This document shows positions 7,780-14,310 of a DNA stretch of 31,755 nucleotides, piece by piece. Numbering within the stretch: the first letter of the stretch is position 1; every line of letters starts with the position of its first letter. The translations under genes were made by a program, and so were the position numbers. Source of the stretch: DAOTYH01 sp034435015 (GTDB lineage Bacteria; Chloroflexota; Anaerolineae; Aggregatilineales; UBA3940); the NCBI GenBank assembly GCA_034435015.1, contig DAOTYH010000037.1:1-31755 (forward strand), written 5' to 3'. Below the pieces are notes generated by a model that worked only from the letters and a program-made list of their open reading frames with translations, was not told where the DNA came from and did no database searches.

Positions 7780-7845
7780 CGTCGTGTTACTTGACAGCCT
7801 GCGGATGCATCTAATCAGGTAACGCAGGGTGAGTTAACTTAGCAA

Positions 7846-8295
7846 GTGAAAAAATATATGGCTTCTTTGTCGCGTTGGATTTCTGAAAATCGGCTGTTGC
7901 TGATCGTGGCGGTGATCCTTGTAGCTCCTCTTGCAGTGTTGCACTTGACCCAGCATACACGCCCCTCAGAGGTTCGCAGAGGTGAGCTGGAAATGTTGGT
8001 GACACAGGGTAAACCTACCTTACTAGAGTTATACAGTAACTTTTGAAGTGTTTGCCTTGTGGCGAAACCTGTCGTGGACAGGATCGAGGAACAGCTAGCG
8101 GGTGAAGCGCAGGTGCTTCGACTGGATGTGATGAGTGAGGTAGGTGATGAGGCGATTGACCGATATGGCATTCGAGGGCTGCCAACATTGTTTGTTCTGG
8201 ACGGATGCGGACAGGTTGTAGCTGTCTATGTTGGTGTGCCGAGTGTAGAACGTGTAATCGAGACAGTGCGCTCGGTGCCGGCTTGTACGCCTTAA
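7846..8295 (+). CDS. Membrane-anchored thioredoxin-like selenoprotein (candidate; Sec at TGA 8044-8046)
   Basis: Read straight through the in-frame TGA at 8044-8046, this is a 149-residue protein. It has a short positively charged N-terminus, one membrane segment (about residues 17-34), then a thioredoxin fold: PTLLELYSNF-U67-SV-C70-LVAKPVVDRIEEQ, LRLDVMSEVGD, and the cis-Pro loop YGIRGLP113TLFVLDGCG. The TGA lies exactly where the first Cys of CxxC belongs, giving UxxC. The two halves are in the same frame with no indel, and the similarity continues without a gap. It resembles membrane-tethered HCF164/TxlA-type disulfide reductases acting outside the cytoplasmic membrane. GTG 7846 is the start; a GGGTGAG lies about 14 bases upstream. 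The alternative is a nonsense mutation or sequencing error (TGC or TGT to TGA). The SECIS-like hairpin at 8063-8086 favours selenocysteine. sel genes are not in this window. Confidence 0.75.
8063..8086 (+). promoter_or_regulatory. Candidate bacterial SECIS element
   Basis: CCTGTC (8068-8073) pairs perfectly with GACAGG (8077-8082) around a GUG loop. After a small 2x1 internal loop, CGA (8063-8065) pairs with TCG (8084-8086). The loop begins 27 bases after the TGA and its first base is G, followed by U. Bacterial SECIS hairpins lie inside the coding region just after UGA, with a G at the start of a small apical loop that SelB recognises, so placement and loop both fit. The stem is short, and it must also encode protein. 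Confidence 0.6.
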
Positions 8296-8313
8296 GCCAT
8301 GGGAAGCAAAAGT

Positions 8314-8342
8314 CAAGGGGCATGGATCATCTATGTCCCTTG
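8314..8342 (-). terminator. Terminator between convergent genes
   Basis: A 10-bp stem (CAAGGGGCAT, 8314-8323, with ATGTCCCTTG, 8333-8342, one G-U pair) has a 9-base loop. On the minus strand it is followed by ACTTTTGC, making it the likely end of the queG transcript. It may also slow the candidate selenoprotein transcript from the other side. Confidence 0.65.
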
Positions 8343-8362
8343 CTCGTCTCCGTTCTCCCTGG

Positions 8363-9493
8363 CTAAGTGCGGAGTGCCTGTGCAATCTCTGCGCGTACCG
8401 GCTCGCTCGTTTCTTCTTCCAGCGCTGATTGAAGCACTATTTGTTGCCCGCCCAGTTGTCCAAGCGCCCATGCCGCGTGTGCGCGGACTAAGGGGCTTGT
8501 GTCTCTTAGCAATGGGATCAGGTAGCCGGCGAGTTCAGGCAGACCGCTGTTTCCGGCGGCTACACAGGCATTGCGTACCAGCCTCTCCCGCCTGACACGG
8601 TACAGGGCAGTGCCTCTGTAGCGTTCTGCGAAGGAAGCTTCAGTCAATTGGAGCAGGTCCGAGAGCAAAGGTGCGGCGTTGTCGAGGCTGGCAGGATGAA
8701 ATGCCTCCTCTGAGCTGGGTTGGGCGAACCTCTGCCACGGGCATACTTCCTGACATATATCGCATCCGTAAACCCAGTTACTCATCAAAGGACGCAGGTC
8801 AGGCGGAATTGGGCCTTTGTGTTCGATAGTCAGGTAAGAAATACAACGTCGGGCATCCAGTATGTAGGGGGCGGGGAATGCGCCGGTCGGGCAGGCTTCC
8901 AGACAACGGGTACAGGTCCCGCATCCGGGCATGGACGGGATTGCCTCTTCATTGTCTAGCTGATAGTCAGTGATGATCTCTCCCAAGAAGAAATAACTGC
9001 CGCGCCGCGGATGGATGAGAAGGGTATTTTTTCCGGTAAAGCCCAGCCCCGCCTGTCGGGCATGGCTCCGCTCCAGAATGGGGCCGGTATCCACGTAGGC
9101 ACGTGTTGTGACGGCTCTACCGACTGTTCTTTTCAGAAAGCTTGCCAGCTCTTCCAGCAAATTGAGCATGATGATATGATAATCTGCTCCCCACGCATAA
9201 TTGGAGATACGTCCCCGGAATGGCTGATGTATAAGGTTCGGGGAAGGGGAGGAGATGTAGTACTCAAATGAGACCATCACCAGTGAGCGGGCGTTAGGCA
9301 GGATAAGGGTTGGATCGGCGCGGCGGGCTATGCGGTCGGGGCGGCTGAGATAGTCCATTGTCCCATGTCTGTTTGTCTCCAACCAGTGCAGGTAGGCATC
9401 AAGATCGGGGCTAGGGGTCGCTGGCGCGAACCCGCATCCTGAGAAACCCAGCTCAAGAGCATACAGTTTGAGGCGCTGGCTGAGAGTGACCAT
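8363..9493 (-). CDS. queG: Epoxyqueuosine reductase QueG
   Basis: A 376-residue cobalamin- and iron-sulfur-dependent enzyme that converts epoxyqueuosine to queuosine in tRNA, the last step of queuosine synthesis. Family hallmarks are YVDTGPILERSHARQAGLGFTGKNTLLIHPRRGSYFFLGEI and two [4Fe-4S] motifs, CGTCTRCLEACP (about 191-201) and YGCDICQEVCP (about 244-251). A C-terminal HEAT-like helical tail (from about 280, with LVRAHAAWALGQLGG) binds tRNA in known QueG. ATG 9493 is chosen over the in-frame ATG at 9502, because the latter lies inside the -10 element. Tgt, the base-exchange enzyme of the same pathway, is at 20515-21654. Confidence 0.93.
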   Translation of the reverse strand: MVTLSQRLKLYALELGFSGCGFAPATPSPDLDAYLHWLETNRHGTMDYLSRPDRIARRADPTLILPNARSLVMVSFEYYISSPSPNLIHQPFRGRISNYAWGADYHIIMLNLLEELASFLKRTVGRAVTTRAYVDTGPILERSHARQAGLGFTGKNTLLIHPRRGSYFFLGEIITDYQLDNEEAIPSMPGCGTCTRCLEACPTGAFPAPYILDARRCISYLTIEHKGPIPPDLRPLMSNWVYGCDICQEVCPWQRFAQPSSEEAFHPASLDNAAPLLSDLLQLTEASFAERYRGTALYRVRRERLVRNACVAAGNSGLPELAGYLIPLLRDTSPLVRAHAAWALGQLGGQQIVLQSALEEETSEPVRAEIAQALRT

Positions 9494-9500
9494 AGGGCGC

Positions 9501-9509
9501 ATTATAACA
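9501..9509 (-). promoter_or_regulatory. Extended -10 promoter of queG, probably leaderless
   Basis: On the minus strand TGTTATAAT (9509-9501), a perfect TATAAT with an upstream TG, is followed by only seven bases before ATG 9493. Transcription would begin at or next to the start codon. No good -35 element is seen. Confidence 0.5.
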
Positions 9510-9520
9510 TTGAGCCAAGA

Positions 9521-9556
9521 ATCAAAGCAGGCTGTGCCTGCATGGCCAGCCTGCTT
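9521..9556 (-). terminator. Terminator of the GltD-type gene
   Basis: A 10-bp perfect stem (AAGCAGGCTG, 9525-9534, with CAGCCTGCTT, 9547-9556) with a 12-base loop lies just past the stop of the upstream oxidoreductase gene. The minus-strand tail TGATTCTT is only moderately T-rich. Confidence 0.55.
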
Positions 9557-9583
9557 ATCAAGGGAGAGAGACTAAGGAGACCC

Positions 9584-11026
9584 CTACTTCTTCGTCTTCA
9601 GGTACTCGTTAATGGCACTAGCGGCTTTTTTGCCCGCCGCAATGGCCGCATTGACCAGAGCCGGGCCAGTCACATTGTCACCGCCTGCGAAAACACCCTC
9701 GCGGCTGGTCTGACCGGTTTCTGGATCAACGACCAGCAGACCCCATTTGTGGGTCTTGAGGTCAGGAGTTGTCTCGCCAAGCAGAGGATCGGGCCAGTAA
9801 CCGATTGCCAGCACCACATCATCTACTTCGACTATGTACTCGGAGCCGGGGACAGGGACAGGGCGACGGCGGCCAGATTTGTCTGGCTCACCCAATTCCA
9901 TCCTTACCATCCGCATTGCATCAACATTGCCGTCTCCATCCCGATCCAGCATTTCGACAGGGGCAGTCAGGTACTCAATCTTAGCGCCCTCTTCAATAGC
10001 ACTCTGGCGTTCTGCCTTATTGCCGGGCATTTCAGCTTCGGTGCGGCGGTAGTAGCAGATTACTTCCTCCGCGCCGAGACGAAGCGCTGTGCGGAGGCAG
10101 TCGGTGGCTGTGTCGCCCCCGCCGATCACCGCCACACGTCTTCCCACACGGATCGGCTCACGTTTGTCCTCTGGGAGCATGTCAGGGCTTAGGTTAGCGC
10201 GCACGAGGAAGTCAATGGAGGGGTAAATACGCCCTAGGTCCTCACCAGGCACTTCAAGACGAGCCTCCACACCGGCGCCCGTGCCGATGAAGACGGCATG
10301 GTAGCCCTCTTTCTGAATAAGCTCGTCCAGCATGATGGTTTTACCTATACGCGTGTTGGTGACAAACTTAACGCCGAGGTCGCGCAACCAATTTGTTTTC
10401 CACTGAACGAGGCCCTTATTCAGCTTGAAATTGGGAATACCGTACAGCAACAGACCGCCGGGCAGAGGCCATGCCTCATAGACGGTCACATCATGCCCTG
10501 CAATGGTCAGATATTCCGCCGCCGTCAGACCAGCAGGCCCTGCTCCAATGATGGCTACTTTCTTGCCGGTCGGGGGGGCTTTTTCGGGCAGAGGGACACC
10601 GGTACGGGCACGCTGATACTCAGTTACAAAAGCCTCAATCGCCCCTGTGCTGATGGTCTTGCCCCGTGTGGACAGCACGCACGCTCCAGCACATGTGCTT
10701 TCGCCGGGGCAGACACGCCCACAGATTTCGGGCATAGGGTTGGTCTGACGGTAAACCTCAGCCGCTTTGAGGAACTCGCCCCGCTCGACGTACCACAACG
10801 CCAGAGGAATATCATTGCCAACCGGACAGTTCAACATGCAGGTAGGGGGATCAGGGCAATGGAGGCAACGTGCCGCCTCAGCCATGACCTGCTCAGCGGT
10901 GAAACCAAGGCAACACTCATCAAAGTCCTGGACGCGTTCCACAACAGGACGGTATCGCTTGTGGACTGGTTTCTCCCTCAACCGCTCTTTGCGATCGATC
11001 TCGATCATGTCCTGCGTCTGTGTCAT
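9584..11026 (-). CDS. Glutamate synthase small subunit (GltD/NfnB-type) NAD(P)H oxidoreductase
   Basis: A 480-residue flavoprotein. The N-terminal domain has cysteine clusters for two [4Fe-4S] centres (ARCLHCPDPPTCMLNCPVG and CGRVCPGESTCAGAC). An FAD-binding VAIIGAGPAGLTAAEYL follows. An NADPH-binding VAVIGGGDTATDCLRTALRLGA lies in the second half, and the FAD-closing VFAGGDNVTGPALVNAAIAAGKKAA at the end. In GltBD it passes NADPH electrons to the large subunit. No gltB is nearby, so this may instead serve another partner, as in NfnB or SudA-like enzymes. GGGGAGG stands 8 bases before the ATG. Single gene with its own terminator. Confidence 0.88.
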   Translation of the reverse strand: MTQTQDMIEIDRKERLREKPVHKRYRPVVERVQDFDECCLGFTAEQVMAEAARCLHCPDPPTCMLNCPVGNDIPLALWYVERGEFLKAAEVYRQTNPMPEICGRVCPGESTCAGACVLSTRGKTISTGAIEAFVTEYQRARTGVPLPEKAPPTGKKVAIIGAGPAGLTAAEYLTIAGHDVTVYEAWPLPGGLLLYGIPNFKLNKGLVQWKTNWLRDLGVKFVTNTRIGKTIMLDELIQKEGYHAVFIGTGAGVEARLEVPGEDLGRIYPSIDFLVRANLSPDMLPEDKREPIRVGRRVAVIGGGDTATDCLRTALRLGAEEVICYYRRTEAEMPGNKAERQSAIEEGAKIEYLTAPVEMLDRDGDGNVDAMRMVRMELGEPDKSGRRRPVPVPGSEYIVEVDDVVLAIGYWPDPLLGETTPDLKTHKWGLLVVDPETGQTSREGVFAGGDNVTGPALVNAAIAAGKKAASAINEYLKTKK

Positions 11027-11464
11027 CTAATAAGCCTCCCCGGAAATGATCTGCCTGTGTGATCCCAGACCTAGCCCCGAACGTTAAAAACCATCCTTGT
11101 CCGCCAGAAGGATTTACAGGCGAACGCAATGCCAACTCAACAAACAATAGAGCTACCCGGTGTGAAGGCAGGAAGCTGATGAAGGTGGTGTGTTTAAACC
11201 GGTAAGGTTGGGTTAGAGAGAATCCCTCTTACCCCCTTCTTCTCTGACCGGGCATCAATTGGTAACATCTCCCATGATCAGAGAATACCGAAAGCCGGGA
11301 GGTTTTCTTAGTAGCGAATGTCACAAGCCATTGTGTTTTTCGTCACAACTGAGTTGGTTATTCTGTCATATTGGCCAGTTAGTGCCTGAAGGCTGGTGCC
11401 ATCAGATAGTGTATACTTGAAGACGTAATGCGGCGGCACCTGTTTTAACGAGGGGAGGTTTCTC
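11027..11464. other. 438-base divergent intergenic region
   Basis: No credible protein or RNA gene is seen here. It must hold the promoters of the GltD-type gene (minus) and the lipoprotein hydrolase (plus). For the latter, TATACT at 11412-11417 is a possible -10 without a convincing -35. A weak 5-bp hairpin with five Ts (11322-11340) is too short to call a terminator. Confidence 0.4.
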
Positions 11465-12340
11465 ATGTGCCGGTGGATTATGGCGGGCGTGTGCGTACTC
11501 TTGGCGGTGTTTTTGTCTTCTTGTGGCGGCACACCGTCTCCAGTGCCGGAAGCAGCCAGCCGTCCTGCTGAGGAGATTCAGTTGGCTATGCCGTCTGAAG
11601 TATCAACACCCACCACCGCAGAGCCAACAGAAACAGCTCTGCCCCTTGCTCCACAGCGGGTCGAGTTTGTGTCAGAGGATGGCACGCCGTTGGCGGGAGT
11701 GTATTATCCTCCCTTGGCGGCACCTGCCCCCGGCATCCTGTTAATGACACAGATGGGGGCAACAAAGGAAGTCTGGGGCCCGCTACCAGCTCTGTTGCAA
11801 GGAATAGCTCCGATCCCACTCACTCAATCTTCAACTGAGGTGCCCCACTATGCTGTATTTGCTTTCGACTGGCCTGAACATGGGGAAAGCGGCGGAACGT
11901 GGTCGCCTCAATCTACGCTGGCCGCGGCCCGCTCTGCCCTGGCCCTGTTTCGAACCTTCGAGGAGGTAGACCCTGATCGAATCGTGCTGATCGGTGCCAG
12001 TATTGGCGCTGATGCCGCAGTAGATGAGTGCGATGAAGGGTGTGTGGGGGCAATATCTCTCTCGCCGGGAGGTTATCTGGGCGTGCCATATAGCGAGGCG
12101 TTAGCTGAGTTGCGGGAAGCACAAAACCCTGCGGTGTTATGCATTGCCTCAGAGGAAGACGGGATGTGCGCCGAGACATGCCGCCAGGGGGAATCGGTCG
12201 GTTTGAGCGACTATCGAGTACATATCTATGAGGGCAATGTCCATGGCAACGCTCTGCTCTTTGAGGCAGACCTTGTGCCCCCTCCGCTGGCTGTTGACCT
12301 GATCATGGAGTGGCTTACAGAGCATCTGTCTGCCCCGTGA
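11465..12340 (+). CDS. Alpha/beta-hydrolase-fold lipoprotein
   Basis: A 291-residue exported protein. The first 20 residues form a lipoprotein signal ending in LSSCGG, so the mature protein is probably tethered at Cys20. A Ser/Thr/Pro/Glu-rich linker of about 40 residues follows. The remainder has alpha/beta-hydrolase features: LAGVYYPP opening strands, FDWPEHGESGG, the nucleophile elbow LIGASIGAD (GxSxG), and a late His in EGNVHGNAL with AVLCIASEEDGMC before it supplying the acid. Five further cysteines in the C-terminal half could form disulfides outside the cell. Substrate unknown (esterase or dienelactone-hydrolase-like). A strong GAGGGGAGG ribosome site precedes the ATG. Confidence 0.8.
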   Translation: MCRWIMAGVCVLLAVFLSSCGGTPSPVPEAASRPAEEIQLAMPSEVSTPTTAEPTETALPLAPQRVEFVSEDGTPLAGVYYPPLAAPAPGILLMTQMGATKEVWGPLPALLQGIAPIPLTQSSTEVPHYAVFAFDWPEHGESGGTWSPQSTLAAARSALALFRTFEEVDPDRIVLIGASIGADAAVDECDEGCVGAISLSPGGYLGVPYSEALAELREAQNPAVLCIASEEDGMCAETCRQGESVGLSDYRVHIYEGNVHGNALLFEADLVPPPLAVDLIMEWLTEHLSAP

Positions 12341-12356
12341 TCAAAGGGGGATACAG

Positions 12357-14081
12357 TCATTGACGGATAAGGTAGATCAATAATGCGAGCGTTGACAGCC
12401 CGTATCCGATCAACGCCGGCAGACGCTCATCACTGACGTACAACAGAGTTGAGGAAATCAACAGGCTGGCGAATATCAACCCTGTCCCAACAGAAGAGAT
12501 CGCCTTTTCAAGGCGGCGCAGGTCGGCACGGAACTCTTCTGCCGCCGTGATGCGTGTCTGAACCTCTCCCTGTTGAACGGTCTCGATTAAGTTCTGTACT
12601 TTTCCGGGCAGGCTGATAAGGGATTGCCCCAGGGAGAGGGCCTCTTGTAGCCAGAAATTAAGATTATTGCCCTGAGACTGATCGGTAAGCAGTTTCTGGG
12701 CGTAGGTGCTCAACGGCTCCCAGAAGTTAAACGCTGGATCGAGGCCGGTACACATGCCGGATAGGATGCTCACCGCGCGTACTAGATAGATGAAATCCTG
12801 TGGCACTTGCATTGGAACAGCTATCATCAGGTCGCGGTACTTGGTAGCAAACTCCATCTTCTCGGCCATTGACAGGCGGGCCATCTCCGGCACAGTTTTG
12901 CCCCAGACATGGTTAAAGACCTCCGTGACAGCCTGCTCAATGCGGTTCAGGTCAGTGCCGGGAAGCAGTATGTCCATGTCCTGATAGACCTTTATCAGGC
13001 GTTTGATGTCGCGGGTAGCTACCGCGATCATTAGTTCCCGCAGATTTCTCTTGACCTGATCCGAGATGTGACCCACCATCCCGAAGTCTACAAACACGAT
13101 GTAAAAAGGCCGTCCGTCGTAGACTGCCTGTTGGCTGACGCTCTCGTTAGCTGTCTCTTCTGGCAAAGGGTAAATGAAGAGATTGCCCGGATGCGGGTCG
13201 GCATGAAAGAATCCGAAGTCAAAGATCATCTGCAGGTAAATATCTAGCAAACGTTGAGCGGCTACCTTGCGATCAACGCCTGCCTGTTCAATAGCCGCGT
13301 AGTCCGTGATCTTGATGCTGGTTACATCTTCCATCGTGAGAACGCGCCTGCTGGAGTACTGCTGGTAGATGTGGGGTACATAGACTCTCATGTCATTAGC
13401 AAACAACTCTTGGAAGCGTTCTGCGTTGCGGGCCTCGGCATAGTAGTCAAGCTCTTCCCACAGAGTACGGGCGAACTCATTTAACAGCGCTGGGACGTTA
13501 GCGCGTTTACGGATAACTGACCAATACATAGCCCAGCGTGCGATCACAGCCAGCGCGGCCAGATCGGTGGCAACCAGTTTCTCGATGCCAGGGCGTTGTA
13601 CTTTGATGGCCACTCGTTCGCCGGTCTTCAGCCTCGCTCTGTAGACTTGTCCAAGTGAAGCGGCGGCCCGCACCTGTGGATCAAACGCATCAAATAGGTC
13701 GTCAGCTGGCCTTCCCAATTCTGCCTCGATCAAGGCCAACATAGGCTCTAGTTTTTCGGCGGGAACTTCATCTTGCAGGCCGCTTAGCTCATCTATGATC
13801 TCAGGCGGCATGACATCCAGCCGGGCACTGAGGAATTGCCCCAGCTTGATCATGACGCCGCCCATATTGATTGCCAGCCTGCGGAAGGTACGTGCGTAAC
13901 AGCGTAGCCGTTCCCTCCTCCCACGGGCCACGATCTTGCCGCCCAGCAGGCGGCGTAGAATAAGTTCCCACCAAATGAGGTCAAGCATTACTGAGCCAAA
14001 GAAGTGGATCACGCGCAGGTAGCGCCGCCAGTTCAGCTTGTGCCGAGGCCATTCGAGAGGGGCAGAGTGAGAAGTGACCAT
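12357..14081 (-). CDS. UbiB/ABC1/AarF-family atypical kinase
   Basis: A 574-residue membrane-associated kinase-like ATPase of the UbiB (ABC1/ADCK) family, linked to quinone and other isoprenoid lipid metabolism. The family-specific KxGQ motif is in MIKLGQFLSARLD, the ATP lysine in VAIKVQRPG, the catalytic HADPHPGNLF, and the metal-binding VDFGMVGH. The C-terminus has two hydrophobic segments (GTGLIFASLLISSTLLYV and LIGYGLSTLALLIYLI), the usual membrane anchor. An AAAGAGGT ribosome site precedes the ATG. No quinone synthesis genes are adjacent, so the lipid target is not shown. It converges with the lipoprotein gene, only 16 bases between the stops. Confidence 0.92.
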   Translation of the reverse strand: MVTSHSAPLEWPRHKLNWRRYLRVIHFFGSVMLDLIWWELILRRLLGGKIVARGRRERLRCYARTFRRLAINMGGVMIKLGQFLSARLDVMPPEIIDELSGLQDEVPAEKLEPMLALIEAELGRPADDLFDAFDPQVRAAASLGQVYRARLKTGERVAIKVQRPGIEKLVATDLAALAVIARWAMYWSVIRKRANVPALLNEFARTLWEELDYYAEARNAERFQELFANDMRVYVPHIYQQYSSRRVLTMEDVTSIKITDYAAIEQAGVDRKVAAQRLLDIYLQMIFDFGFFHADPHPGNLFIYPLPEETANESVSQQAVYDGRPFYIVFVDFGMVGHISDQVKRNLRELMIAVATRDIKRLIKVYQDMDILLPGTDLNRIEQAVTEVFNHVWGKTVPEMARLSMAEKMEFATKYRDLMIAVPMQVPQDFIYLVRAVSILSGMCTGLDPAFNFWEPLSTYAQKLLTDQSQGNNLNFWLQEALSLGQSLISLPGKVQNLIETVQQGEVQTRITAAEEFRADLRRLEKAISSVGTGLIFASLLISSTLLYVSDERLPALIGYGLSTLALLIYLIRQ

Positions 14082-14200
14082 ACGTTTTTACCTCTTTATG
14101 AGCACATTTGATCGTATCGTGCTTGCTGTCCTAACCCAAATTAGGCTCGGATCAGACAGGGCACTTTCTCTCGAGATAGGATGGGCAGCCTCCGGGAGCA

Positions 14201-14229
14201 TTGTTGTGTCCAGTACGGCGAGGTAGAAT
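14201..14229 (+). promoter_or_regulatory. Possible uvrA promoter
   Basis: TTGTTG (14201-14206), a 17-base spacer and TAGAAT (14224-14229) would start transcription about 75 bases before uvrA. The rest of the 228-base gap shows no other clear element. I do not see a LexA-type box. Confidence 0.33.
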
Positions 14230-14310
14230 AAGTGTTCCAGTAGTGACTAGCTTGTGAGGGTGCAGGCAGACAGAAGATCGGTCTCTCAGCCGCTGGGGAG
14301 AAGCTCATAA

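Noticed and set aside
7791..7815. TTGACA (7791-7796) with TCTAAT (7810-7815) as the promoter of the candidate selenoprotein
   Set aside because: The spacer is only 13 bases, too short for a sigma-70 promoter, and no better -10 stands at 16-18 bases.
7846..8295. Thioredoxin gene read as a frameshifted pseudogene
   Set aside because: Both halves are in the same frame and the only interruption is one TGA at the first CxxC position. A nonsense mutation remains possible but a frameshift is not.
11321..11340. CACAA-GCCA-TTGTG followed by TTTTT as a terminator
   Set aside because: The stem has only 5 bp, mostly A-T, and no gene ends just upstream on this strand.
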